Shown here piece by piece: positions 6,368-14,188 of a stretch of DNA of 22,623 nt. The notes beneath the pieces are model-generated. The model was not told the origin of the DNA and did not search any database. It saw nothing but the letters and a program-made list of their open reading frames with translations. The first letter of the stretch is position 1, and each line of letters starts with the position of its first letter. Source of the DNA: JANNOG01 sp031398915 (GTDB lineage Bacteria > Actinomycetota > Actinomycetes > Actinomycetales > JBBAYJ01). The stretch is from NCBI GenBank assembly GCA_031398915.1, contig JANNOG010000027.1, positions 1 through 22,623 of the forward strand, written 5' to 3'. The translations under genes and the position numbers were made by a program.

Positions 6368-6408
6368 ATTGACAAGATACCCCGTGACTAATTATCGTCG
6401 CATTGACA
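6361..6408. promoter_or_regulatory. Repeated operator-like sequence in the divergent nrtR-like/SPFH region
   Basis: TCGTCACATTGACA (6361-6374) recurs as TCGTCGCATTGACA (6395-6408), 13 of 14 identical and 34 bp apart. Read on the minus strand, the first copy is a near-palindrome, TTGTCA-ATG-TGACGA. It overlaps the start of the regulator gene. Its TTGACA (6369-6374) is also a good -35 for the SPFH gene, with TTATCG (6392-6397) as the -10 at a 17-bp spacing. A regulator bound here could control both directions; the Nudix regulator is the obvious candidate. Confidence 0.5.
6374..6379 (-). promoter_or_regulatory. -10 box of a leaderless nrtR-like transcript
   Basis: On the minus strand this reads TATCTT, ending 6 nt before the GTG at 6367. 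No ribosome site is needed or seen. It abuts one copy of the repeated operator-like sequence, which fits autoregulation. Confidence 0.45.
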
Positions 6409-6437
6409 CAAACAGTCCTCATGCATCGGAGGTCCCC

Positions 6438-7505
6438 ATGGCCGACATAACGCGCTTCCCGTTCGTCCGACACCTGCGTGGCAGTGCCACCGGTTACGTC
6501 ATCCAGCTGAGGAACGGCAAAGTCCGACGATCCGGCGTCGCCGCATCGTTCTGGTTCCGTCCCCTCCCGGCGGTGATCAGCGAGATCCCCGTGGACGACC
6601 GTGAACTGCCGCTGCTCTTCCACGCTCGCACGGCGGATTTTCAGGACGTCACCGTCCAGGCCACGGTGACGTATCGGATCTCCGACCCCGCCCTGGCCGC
6701 GGCGCGGGTCGACTTCACCATCGACCCGGACACCGGTCGTTGGCGGGGCACGCCGCTGGACAGCATCGCCCGGCTCATCGTCGAGCTCGCCCAGCAGGCT
6801 GCCCTCGACATCCTGGTGGCATCGAATCTGCTCGACGCCCTGGCCGCGGGCCCTCGCCGGGTCCGTGACGCCGTCGACGCCGGGCTGGGCGCCGACGGTC
6901 GACTGGCGGACAGTGGCCTGCAGATCCGCGACGTCCGGGTCGTGGCCATCCGGCCCGAGGCCGACGTCGAACGTGCCCTGCAGACCCCGACCCGCGAGTA
7001 CGTCCAGCAGGAGGCGGATCGCGCGACCTACGAGCGTCGCGCCCTGGCCGTCGAACGCGAGCGCACGATCAGCGAGAACGAGCTGCAGAGCACCATCGAG
7101 CTCGCCGTCCGCGAGGAGCAGTTGGTGACCCAGCAGGGCGTCAACCAGCGACGTCGCGCCGAGGACCTCGCGGGTGCCTCCCGGATCGCCGCCGTCGCCG
7201 CAGCAGCCGAGCAGGACATCAGGGCCGGTGCGGAAGCCGGGGCCATACGGGTGGTCGGCGAGGCCAACGGCGCCGCCGAGGCGGCTCGCCTGGGCGCCTA
7301 CGACGGGATCGACCGAAACGTGGTGTGGGCCATGGCATTGCGTGAGCTGGCGGGCGGGCTGCCCTCGATCGGATCGGTGACGGTGACGCCGGATCTGCTC
7401 ACCGGGCTGCTGGCGTGGCTGACCGGCCCGACCGGCCCGACCGGGGACGGCGCAACCGGGGACGGCGCAGCGACGGCCGACGCTGCCCAGACGACGCGGG
7501 CCTGA
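6438..7505 (+). CDS. SPFH/Band 7 domain protein
   Basis: A 355-residue SPFH-superfamily protein. Members form membrane-associated oligomeric rings or scaffolds, but this one has no N-terminal membrane helix. The SPFH domain spans about 15-210: GYVIQLRNGKVRRSG, SFWFRPLPAVISEIPVDDR, then VTVQATVTYRISDP. An Ala/Glu/Gln/Arg-rich coiled coil covers about 188-285, followed by a conserved end (VVWAMALRELAGGLPSIG) and a low-complexity Gly/Thr tail (TGPTGPTGDGATGDG). ATG 6438 has a good ribosome site (GGAGGT, 5 nt spacing); an upstream in-frame extension lies over the promoter. The next gene starts 3 bp after the stop, so it is probably co-transcribed with the NAD-kinase-like gene. Role unknown; the neighbours suggest NAD metabolism. 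Confidence 0.88.
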   Translation: MADITRFPFVRHLRGSATGYVIQLRNGKVRRSGVAASFWFRPLPAVISEIPVDDRELPLLFHARTADFQDVTVQATVTYRISDPALAAARVDFTIDPDTGRWRGTPLDSIARLIVELAQQAALDILVASNLLDALAAGPRRVRDAVDAGLGADGRLADSGLQIRDVRVVAIRPEADVERALQTPTREYVQQEADRATYERRALAVERERTISENELQSTIELAVREEQLVTQQGVNQRRRAEDLAGASRIAAVAAAAEQDIRAGAEAGAIRVVGEANGAAEAARLGAYDGIDRNVVWAMALRELAGGLPSIGSVTVTPDLLTGLLAWLTGPTGPTGDGATGDGAATADAAQTTRA

Positions 7506-7507
7506 CA

Positions 7508-8413
7508 GTGGCGCTGCCTCCCCGGGTGGTCCTGGTTCATCGGCTGACCGAGCTGGACAAATTGAGGGCCCGGCACGGTACCCGCGGTCAGGTGGAGTTC
7601 TTCCTCCGCCAACGGGGCCGCGACCTGGGCCACGTCGACGGTCGCCACGACGCGGTGACCGAGGCCGTCGCGCAGGTCGGGGCCTCGATTCCGGCGGATT
7701 GGCGTCGAGGCGCCGTCGAGCGTGGAGACTTGGACCGGTTCCTGTTCGCCGCCGAGGACATCGTGGTCGTCGTCGGTCAGGACGGTCTGGTGGCCAACGT
7801 CGCCAAGTACCTCGACGGCCAACCCGTCATCGGGATCGACCCCGACCCGGGCCGCAACCCCGGCGTGCTGGTCAGCCATCCGGTGTCCGCCGCCGCGGGC
7901 CTGCTGCGCTCGGTCGTGTCCGGTACGGCATCGATCGTCGCCCGGGCCATGGTTCGCGGCACCCTCGACGACGGTCAGCATCTCGACGCGCTCAACGAGG
8001 TCTACGTCGGGCACCCCTCTCACCAATCGGCTCGTTACGTCGTCACCGACCCCGGCGGGCGGAGTGAGCGTCAATCCTCGTCCGGGGTGATCGTCAGCAC
8101 CGGAACCGGGGCCACGGGTTGGGGTGCCTCGATCGCGCGTGAGCGTGGCCTCGCCGACGCGCTGCCCGGCCCGTGCGAGGCGTCGTTGGCCTGGTTCGCC
8201 CGCGAGGCATGGCCCTCGTCGACCACCGGCACCGAGCTGACGCAGGGCCGGCTGGGCAGGGCCGATCAGCTACAGATCAGCGTCGAGTCCGAGGTGCTGG
8301 TCGTCTTCGGTGACGGGATCGAGGCCGACAGACTGCAGCCGAGTTGGGGCCAGCGAGTCTCGATCGCCATGTCGCCCCGCTCGTTGCACCTGGTGACCGC
8401 CGCGGTGGAATAG
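7508..8413 (+). CDS. NAD-kinase-like protein (ATP-NAD kinase fold)
   Basis: A 301-residue protein with the two hallmark blocks of the NAD kinase/diacylglycerol kinase fold. The first, VVVVGQDGLVANVAKYL at 86-102, corresponds to the GGDGT nucleotide motif, here GQDG with D92 kept, and is followed by QPVIGIDPDPG. The second is NE at 163-164 and SSGVIVSTGTGATGW at 191-205, matching DGVIVATPTGSTAY of true NAD kinases. A 40-residue N-terminal region is not recognised. GTG 7508 follows the SPFH stop by 3 bp, which points to coupled expression. The altered GQDG means that kinase activity cannot be assumed; it may bind NAD(H) or use another substrate. The housekeeping NAD kinase gene is not expected at this locus. 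Confidence 0.8.
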   Translation: MALPPRVVLVHRLTELDKLRARHGTRGQVEFFLRQRGRDLGHVDGRHDAVTEAVAQVGASIPADWRRGAVERGDLDRFLFAAEDIVVVVGQDGLVANVAKYLDGQPVIGIDPDPGRNPGVLVSHPVSAAAGLLRSVVSGTASIVARAMVRGTLDDGQHLDALNEVYVGHPSHQSARYVVTDPGGRSERQSSSGVIVSTGTGATGWGASIARERGLADALPGPCEASLAWFAREAWPSSTTGTELTQGRLGRADQLQISVESEVLVVFGDGIEADRLQPSWGQRVSIAMSPRSLHLVTAAVE

Positions 8414-8421
8414 TTCCGGGC

Positions 8422-9378
8422 GTGCCGATCGACCGCGACGCATTCTGGGCCCGACTCGACGACGAGCACCGGCGCGAGCTCGAATCCCGACGTCCGTTCG
8501 ATCTGGACGACATCGTCGCCACCCGGGCACGTTCGGCGGCGGATCCTCGCGACGAGCCCTCGGCGGCCGGGCGGGCAGTCGCCGTCACCGATCACACCAC
8601 CGACGCCGGGGTCCTGGTCCGCGTGTTCACTCCGCCCGGGGTGGGACCGGCCGCGCCGCTGCTGTACGGCATCCACGGGGGCGGTCAGGTGCTGGGCTCG
8701 CTGGCCGAGAGCGACACCGAGTTCCGCGAGATGGCCGTCGCGATCGGTTGTGTCGTCGCCTCACCGGAATATCGCCTGGCACCCGAGCACCCGTTTCCCG
8801 CCGCCATCGACGACTGCTACGAGGGCCTGGTCTGGGTGGTCGGGGCAGCGGAGGAGTTGGGCGTGGACCCGGGGCGAGTCGCCGTCGGTGGCGGTTCGGC
8901 CGGGGGCGGACTGGCGGCGGCGCTCGCGCTCGTCGCCCGTGACCGTGGTGGCCCGGCCATCGCCTTCCAGTGGTTGATCTTTCCCATGCTGGACGACCGC
9001 GGGGTGAGCGAGTCCTCCCACATCGATCTCGATCCGCGTACCTGGACTCGGGCGGACGACCGTAACGCCTGGCGGGCGGTGCTGGGCGAGGCCTTCGGCA
9101 CCGACGACGTCTCGCCGTACGCCGCCCCTGCCCGCGCCACCGACCTCCGAGGCTTGCCCCCCGCCTATATCGCGGTCGGTGACCTCGACCTCTACCTCGA
9201 CGAGGACGTGGACTACGCGCTTCGCCTGGGCCGCGCCGGTGTTCCTGCCGAACTGCACGTCTACCCCGGCGCGCTGCATGGTGGCGATGGTGGGGCGCCG
9301 CGTTCGACGCAGGGTCGGCGGTGGCGCCGGGACATGTGCGACGCGCTTCGGACCGGGCTGGGCATCGCGTCGGCCTAG
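8422..9378 (+). CDS. Alpha/beta hydrolase, hormone-sensitive-lipase (family IV) type esterase
   Basis: A 318-residue carboxylester hydrolase. The oxyanion motif HGGG is at 85-88, the nucleophile S159 lies in GGGSAGGG, and YRLAPEHPFPAA at 118-128 is a strong family IV signature. The acid is probably D256 in VGDLDLYLDED and the base H286 in YPGALHGGD. The catalytic triad is therefore complete. No signal peptide is seen, so it should be cytoplasmic. GTG 8422 begins 8 bp after the NAD-kinase-like gene; an upstream extension in frame lies inside that gene. Substrate is unknown, and the genes around it do not suggest one. Close spacing allows co-transcription with the SPFH pair, though a functional link is not implied. 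Confidence 0.9.
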   Translation: MPIDRDAFWARLDDEHRRELESRRPFDLDDIVATRARSAADPRDEPSAAGRAVAVTDHTTDAGVLVRVFTPPGVGPAAPLLYGIHGGGQVLGSLAESDTEFREMAVAIGCVVASPEYRLAPEHPFPAAIDDCYEGLVWVVGAAEELGVDPGRVAVGGGSAGGGLAAALALVARDRGGPAIAFQWLIFPMLDDRGVSESSHIDLDPRTWTRADDRNAWRAVLGEAFGTDDVSPYAAPARATDLRGLPPAYIAVGDLDLYLDEDVDYALRLGRAGVPAELHVYPGALHGGDGGAPRSTQGRRWRRDMCDALRTGLGIASA

Positions 9379-9381
9379 GCT
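9376..9381 (+). promoter_or_regulatory. -10 box of a leaderless rph transcript
   Basis: TAGGCT ends 8 nt before the GTG at 9390; its TAG is also the stop codon of the esterase gene. No ribosome site is present. Confidence 0.35.
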
Positions 9382-9389
9382 CCTGACTC

Positions 9390-10136
9390 GTGCCCACCGA
9401 GACCGAACTCGCCCTGCGCCACGATGGCCGGGCTGCCGACGACCTGCGTGACATCCGGATAACCCGAAAATGGCTCGACCACGCCGAGGGGTCGGTCCTC
9501 GTCGAGTTCGGCCGTACCCGGGTGCTGTGCGCCGCCTCGTTCACCGCCGGGGTGCCCAAGTGGCGCGGCGGGTCGGGCGAGGGGTGGGTGACCGCCGAGT
9601 ACGCCATGTTGCCGCGATCGACGCACACCCGATCGGATCGCGAGAGCGTCAAGGGCAGGATCGGCGGCCGGACCCACGAGATCTCCCGGCTGGTCGGGCG
9701 GTCGTTGCGGGCGGTCGTCGACACCAAGGCGCTCGGCGAGAACACCATCGTCATCGACTGCGACGTGCTCCAGGCCGACGGTGGCACCCGCACCGCCGCG
9801 ATCACCGGTGCCTACGTCGCCCTGGCCGACGCCATCGCGTGGGCCAAGGCAAAGGGCCTGGTCGCGGCCCGCAAGACGCCGTTGAGCGGCTCGGTCGCAG
9901 CGGTCAGCGTGGGGATCGTCGCCGGGCGTCCGGTACTGGACCTCGACTATCACGAGGACGTCCGGGCTGAGACCGACATGAACGTGGTCTGTACCGGCGA
10001 CGGACGGTTCGTCGAGGTACAGGGCACCGCCGAGGGGGCCCCGTTCGATCGCGCCGAGCTGGACCAGCTGCTGGACCTGGCCCTGGCCGGATGTGCCCGC
10101 CTCGACGTGATCCAACAGGCCGCACTCGCCCAATGA
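9390..10136 (+). CDS. rph: Ribonuclease PH
   Basis: A phosphate-dependent 3'-5' exoribonuclease that trims tRNA 3' ends; active as a hexamer in the cytoplasm. The 248 residues match the usual length. Visible blocks are RHDGRAADDLRDI at 10-22, GRTRVLCAAS, the arginine-rich RSTHTRSDRES at 76-86, the phosphate site GGTRT at 131-135, and LDLDYHEDVRAETDMNVV with the acidic metal ligands. The family is certain. The start is GTG at 9390, with a TANNNT box 8 nt upstream. The stop overlaps the rdgB start (ATGA). The rph-rdgB pair is conserved across Mycobacteriales. In this genome the esterase and NAD-related genes lie between murI and rph, unlike in M. tuberculosis. Confidence 0.97.
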   Translation: MPTETELALRHDGRAADDLRDIRITRKWLDHAEGSVLVEFGRTRVLCAASFTAGVPKWRGGSGEGWVTAEYAMLPRSTHTRSDRESVKGRIGGRTHEISRLVGRSLRAVVDTKALGENTIVIDCDVLQADGGTRTAAITGAYVALADAIAWAKAKGLVAARKTPLSGSVAAVSVGIVAGRPVLDLDYHEDVRAETDMNVVCTGDGRFVEVQGTAEGAPFDRAELDQLLDLALAGCARLDVIQQAALAQ

Positions 10137-10756
10137 GTACCGCGAGGGTGGTGCTGGCGACCCGCAACCGCCACAAGCTCGACGAGTTGCGCGCGATCCT
10201 GCTCGCCACCGGCGTGGTGAGCGACGTGTCGGGGCTGGTCGCCGTGGCCGACCTGGGTGGGGCGATGGACCCCGGCGAGGTCGTCGAATCCGGTGTCACC
10301 TTCCACCAGAACGCCCTGCTCAAGGCGCACGCCGTCGCGGCGGCGAGTGGACTGCCGGCACTGGCCGACGACTCGGGAATCTGCGTCCCGGTGATGGGCG
10401 GTGCCCCGGGGATCTTCAGTGCGAGGTGGGCGGGTCACGGGCGCGGCGACGAGGCGAACGTCGACCTGTTGCTCGATCAGTTGCAGGACGTACCGGACGA
10501 GCATCGAGGCGCGTGGTTCACCTGCGTGGCAGTCCTCGCCTGGCCGGATGGTCGAGAGCACACGGCCGAGGGTCGGATGACCGGGAGGTTGATCCGCGAA
10601 CCCCGGGGTGGCGGTGGTTTCGGGTACGACCCGATCTTCGTTCCCGACGGCCAGACGCGTACCTGCGCCGAACTCGACCCCTCGGAGAAGAACGCGATCA
10701 GTCACCGCACGCGGGCGCTCGTCGCGTTGGCTCCCGCGATCGCCGACGTGCTCTGA
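10133..10756 (+). CDS. rdgB: RdgB/HAM1-type non-canonical purine NTP pyrophosphatase
   Basis: Hydrolyses dITP, ITP and XTP to monophosphates and diphosphate, keeping deaminated purines out of DNA and RNA. The 207 residues show VVLATRNRHKLDEL at 6-19, LADDSGI at 77-83, APGIFSARWAG at 91-101, GGFGYDPIF at 161-169 and SEKNAISHR at 184-192, all family blocks in order. ATG 10133 overlaps the rph stop. One oddity: the T-F-x-E-N-A block of the family is here TFHQNA, with Q59 at the usual Glu/Asp site. The nearby E52 (in VESG) and D80 are retained, so activity is likely but could differ. An in-frame upstream extension lies inside rph and is rejected. Confidence 0.95.
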   Translation: MSTARVVLATRNRHKLDELRAILLATGVVSDVSGLVAVADLGGAMDPGEVVESGVTFHQNALLKAHAVAAASGLPALADDSGICVPVMGGAPGIFSARWAGHGRGDEANVDLLLDQLQDVPDEHRGAWFTCVAVLAWPDGREHTAEGRMTGRLIREPRGGGGFGYDPIFVPDGQTRTCAELDPSEKNAISHRTRALVALAPAIADVL

Positions 10757-10828
10757 CGTTTCCTTACCGAACGGTGAACGTGGGCCCCTGGAGCCGCGGT
10801 GCGCCGACGGGAGGGGTCTAATCGTCGT

Positions 10829-12463
10829 GTGACCACCCTCCAGGCCGCTGGGCCCCCGGGCAGCGCCGAGCCGACTGACGGCGCCATCGCAAACCCGGCT
10901 CGCCTCGGCTGGGTCTGGTGCTCCCTCGCCGGGATCGCCGCCCTCGCCCTGGGGCTGGGCATCGCCGAGTTGTCCGCCGTTCTCGTGTCACCGCGAGCCA
11001 CCCCCGTCGTGGCCGCCGGGGACACCGCCATCGAACTCGCGCCCCGGTGGGGTAAGGACTTCGCCATCGCCGTGTTCGGCGTCCGGGACAAGCTGTTCCT
11101 GGTGACCGTCGTCGCCGTCGTGGCCGTACTGCTCGCCGCGGCCGCAGGCATCCTGGAGGCGCGCCGTCGCCGAACCGGCCTGATCCTGATCGCTCTCGTG
11201 TCGATCTCCCTCGCCCTGGCGGCCGCGAGTCGCCCGGGTGCCGACACGTTCGCCTACGTTCCCGGACTCCTCGCCGGGGTGTCGGCCATGGTGGTCCTGC
11301 CGATCCTGCTTCGCCGGTTGGGCGCTGCAGGGTTAGCGGCGGCTGGTTCCGGGGTGGCTGGTTCCGGCGCCGGTGGAACATCCGGTCGCCGAGCCGTCCT
11401 GCTCGGTGGGGTGTTGGCCGCCGCCGGGGTCACCGGATTCGGTGGCTACGCCCTCGGTGCCCGGGTGCGCGGGGTCGCGTCCTCGCGCGCCGACGTGGCC
11501 CTACCCGCACCGGCCACCCCGGTCGCTCCGGTGTCGGGTTCGGCGACCTTCGACCAGGTGCCCGACCTCGCCCCGTTCCAGACCCCGGTCAACGACTTCT
11601 ATCGCATCGACACCGCGCTGGTCGTCCCGGCCGTCCGCGCCGACGAGTGGCGACTGCGAATCCACGGTCTGGTCGAGCGAGAGGCCGAGTACCGGATCGG
11701 GGACATCCTGGACCGCGAACTGGTCGAGAAGTGGGTGACCCTGGCCTGCGTGTCCAACGAGGTCGGTGGTGGCCTGACCGGTAACGCGCTGTGGCTCGGG
11801 CTACCGACGGCGCAATTGCTCGCCGAGGCCAGACCCCGGCCGGAGGCGGACATGGTGCTCTCGACCAGCATCGACGGGTTCACTGCAGGGACCCCCATCG
11901 AGGCGTTGACCGACGGCCGGGGCGCACTGCTCGCCGTCGGGATGAACGGCTCGCCGTTACCGGTCGAGCACGGATTCCCGGCGCGCCTGGTGGTGCCCGG
12001 GCTGTACGGCTACGTCTCGGCGACCAAGTGGGTCGTCGACCTCGAAGTCACCCGATTCGCCGATGCCGAGGCGTACTGGACGGTACGTGGGTGGACCGCG
12101 CTCGGACCGATCAAGATCTCCTCCCGGATCGACCGCCCCATCGGCGGAACCCAACCCGGCACCGACGGGACAGTCGTCGTCGCCGGCATGGCCTGGGCTC
12201 AGGACGTCGGCGTCGAGGCGGTCGAGGTTCGGGTGGACTCCGGTGACGGGTGGGGGCCGTGGACGACCACCGAACTGGCCGACGCCGGGACGACCAGCAC
12301 ATGGCGGCAGTGGCGCTGGTCCTGGGTGTCACCACCTGCCGGTGAGCACCGGATCCAGGCTCGGGCGACGGATGCGAACGGAGACGTTCAGGTCGAGGCC
12401 GAAGCCGAGCCGTTCCCCAGTGGCGCGACCGGTTACCACACTGTCGGGGTGAGCATCAGCTAG
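10829..12463 (+). CDS. Membrane-anchored molybdopterin-dependent oxidoreductase (sulfite oxidase fold)
   Basis: A 544-residue protein with an N-terminal membrane part and a periplasm-facing catalytic part. Five hydrophobic segments lie near 25-53, 85-108, 117-133, 142-161 and 189-211. The sulfite-oxidase-family Mo-pterin domain follows from about 240: FYRIDTALVVP, WRLRIHGLV, then WVTLACVSNEVGG with C307 as the likely molybdenum ligand, and GMNGSPLPVEHGFPARLVVPG. The end is a Mo-co dimerisation/Ig-like domain (VAGMAWAQDVGVEAVEVRVD, WRQWRWSW). YedY-like and nitrate-reductase-like members share this fold, so the substrate is open. GTG 10829 is chosen because it follows a GGAGGGG stretch; GTG at 10827 is out of frame. 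No heme partner is adjacent. Confidence 0.88.
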   Translation: MTTLQAAGPPGSAEPTDGAIANPARLGWVWCSLAGIAALALGLGIAELSAVLVSPRATPVVAAGDTAIELAPRWGKDFAIAVFGVRDKLFLVTVVAVVAVLLAAAAGILEARRRRTGLILIALVSISLALAAASRPGADTFAYVPGLLAGVSAMVVLPILLRRLGAAGLAAAGSGVAGSGAGGTSGRRAVLLGGVLAAAGVTGFGGYALGARVRGVASSRADVALPAPATPVAPVSGSATFDQVPDLAPFQTPVNDFYRIDTALVVPAVRADEWRLRIHGLVEREAEYRIGDILDRELVEKWVTLACVSNEVGGGLTGNALWLGLPTAQLLAEARPRPEADMVLSTSIDGFTAGTPIEALTDGRGALLAVGMNGSPLPVEHGFPARLVVPGLYGYVSATKWVVDLEVTRFADAEAYWTVRGWTALGPIKISSRIDRPIGGTQPGTDGTVVVAGMAWAQDVGVEAVEVRVDSGDGWGPWTTTELADAGTTSTWRQWRWSWVSPPAGEHRIQARATDANGDVQVEAEAEPFPSGATGYHTVGVSIS

Positions 12464-12487
12464 GGGTGGCCGATCGGGTCTACCCCT
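12462..12487 (+). terminator. Possible hairpin terminator after the molybdoenzyme gene
   Basis: AGGGGT (12462-12467) and ACCCCT (12482-12487) pair perfectly, with one further G-U and one G-C pair inside and a loop of about 10 nt. The arm starts within the stop codon. No U-tract follows, so termination is uncertain. Confidence 0.3.
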
Positions 12488-12570
12488 GTCGCACGGCAAG
12501 CCGTCCAGTCCTCACCGATGTCCACCGGCCTCCACGGCGCGCGAGCCACGGGGCAGGGCACGATGGCGGT

Positions 12571-14103
12571 GTGGGCAGGCCGGACGTGCACGTCGTGTGG
12601 TTCAAACGTGACCTGCGTGTGGCGGACCACGCGCCGCTGCGGGCAGCTGCCGCCTCCGGCGCACCGGTGCTGCCGTTGCTCGTCGTCGAGCCCAGCGGTC
12701 TCGCGCACCCCCACCACGACCCACGGCACACCGCTGCCGTCCTGCAGGCGGCCGCTGACCTGCGGCGTCGGACTGCGGCCCTCGGTTCACCGCTGGTGGT
12801 TCGGGTCGGTGAGGTCGAGGACGTCATGGAGGCGCTGCATGGCGACCTCGTGCAGCGGGGGTCGGGCATCGCGTCGCTGCACGCCCACGCTGAGACCGGT
12901 CACCTCGACTCCTTCGGTCGCGATCGTGCTGTGGCCCGCTGGGCGCGCGCCCGCGGAGTCGCGCTGCACGAGTACCCCACGAACGGGGTGGTGCGCGGAC
13001 TGGACCGCCACGGCGGGCGCGACGCCTGGCAACCGCTGCGCCAGGCGCAACTCGGCGGGCTGCCGTTGCCACCTCCCGAACGGTTGGCACCGCCCGACGG
13101 GGTGCAGCCCGGTGACCTGCCCACCCTGGCGGACGTGTGTCCGCCGGACAGCCGCACCGAACGGCAGGAGGTGTCCGAGAGCGCCGCCCGTCAGGTCCTG
13201 GTGTCCTTCCTCGCCGGCACGCAGCCGCGCTACCCCGGTTACGAGAAGGCACTGTCCAGCCCGGTCACCGCCTGGCAGGGCTGTTCGCGGCTGTCGGTGC
13301 ACCTCGCCTGGGGGACGCTCTCCTCGCGCCAGGTCCATCACGCCGTGGCCCGCACCCGGGCCGCGATCAGCGGACTACCCAAGGCGGAGGGGGGTCGTCG
13401 CGGTCGGTCCCTCACCGCCTTCACCGAGCGGTTGGCCTGGCGCGATCACTTCGTGCAGCGCCTGGAGGACTCTCCTGACCTCGAGCACCGGGCCATTGCG
13501 GACGGCTTCGACGAGTTGCGTGGAGATCCGGCGGAGCCACCGGCGGCGGCGTTCGAGGCGTGGGTGAGCGGCAACACCGGATGGCCCATGGTCGATGCCT
13601 CGTTACGGGCAGTGGCCGCGACGGGGTGGCTGAACTTCCGGATGAGGTGCCTGGTGGTGTCGGTCGCCTCGTACGACCTCTGGTTGCCGTGGCAGGCGAC
13701 GGGTGAGGTGCTGGCCCGCTGGTTCGCCGACTACGAGCCCGGCATCCACTGGTCGCAGATGCAGATGCAGTCGGGGGTCACCGGGATCAACGCGATGCGG
13801 GTGTACAACCCGGTCAAGCAGCAGACGGACCACGACCCCGACGGGGTCTTCGTCAGGCGGTGGGTGCCCGAGCTGCGTGACGTGCCCGACAGTCACCTCG
13901 CCGAGCCCTGGACCTGGCCGGCATCCGAACGCCACGGCTACCCCGATCCGAGGGTCGACCACACCGTCGCAGTGCGCCGAGCGACTGCGGTACTGGCCGG
14001 GGTCAGAGCCGATGTGCGCGTGACGGGCGAGCAGTCCCAGGTGCTGCACCGCCACGGCTCTCGGCGACCGTCTCCCGCCAGGCGCGCCCGGCGGGGCGGT
14101 TGA
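12571..14103 (+). CDS. Photolyase/cryptochrome-family flavoprotein
   Basis: A 510-residue protein with an N-terminal antenna-binding Rossmann domain beginning VVWFKRDLRVADHAPL at 8-23 and a C-terminal FAD domain. FAD-domain blocks include SRLSVHLAWGTLSSRQV at 239-255, ERLAWRDHF at 286-294, GWPMVDASLRA at 337-347, GWLNFRMR at 352-359, IHWSQMQMQSG at 392-402 and RVYNPVKQ at 410-417. Classical CPD photolyases have GWMHNR where this has GWLNFR, so the asparagine near FAD N5 is replaced; this marks a distinct subgroup and leaves the activity (CPD repair, 6-4 repair or photoreceptor) open. GTG 12571 is chosen because the first strand begins just after it; the upstream in-frame extension has no family similarity. 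The C-terminal end is an Arg/Ala-rich tail. Confidence 0.88.
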   Translation: MGRPDVHVVWFKRDLRVADHAPLRAAAASGAPVLPLLVVEPSGLAHPHHDPRHTAAVLQAAADLRRRTAALGSPLVVRVGEVEDVMEALHGDLVQRGSGIASLHAHAETGHLDSFGRDRAVARWARARGVALHEYPTNGVVRGLDRHGGRDAWQPLRQAQLGGLPLPPPERLAPPDGVQPGDLPTLADVCPPDSRTERQEVSESAARQVLVSFLAGTQPRYPGYEKALSSPVTAWQGCSRLSVHLAWGTLSSRQVHHAVARTRAAISGLPKAEGGRRGRSLTAFTERLAWRDHFVQRLEDSPDLEHRAIADGFDELRGDPAEPPAAAFEAWVSGNTGWPMVDASLRAVAATGWLNFRMRCLVVSVASYDLWLPWQATGEVLARWFADYEPGIHWSQMQMQSGVTGINAMRVYNPVKQQTDHDPDGVFVRRWVPELRDVPDSHLAEPWTWPASERHGYPDPRVDHTVAVRRATAVLAGVRADVRVTGEQSQVLHRHGSRRPSPARRARRGG

Positions 14104-14123
14104 GCGCCCGGCGGGGCGGTTGA
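14084..14123 (+). repeat. Perfect 20-bp tandem duplication spanning the photolyase-family stop codon
   Basis: GCGCCCGGCGGGGCGGTTGA occurs at 14084-14103 and again at 14104-14123 with no mismatch. The first copy encodes the last codons and TGA of the photolyase-family gene. The second repeats them in untranslated DNA, so the protein is unaffected. It is probably a recent slippage event. Confidence 0.9.
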
Positions 14124-14188
14124 GGGGCCGCCCGCTCGCCGTGGCGACCGGTACCCACGCCAGGGACCTCAGGCAGGTGGTTCATCGG

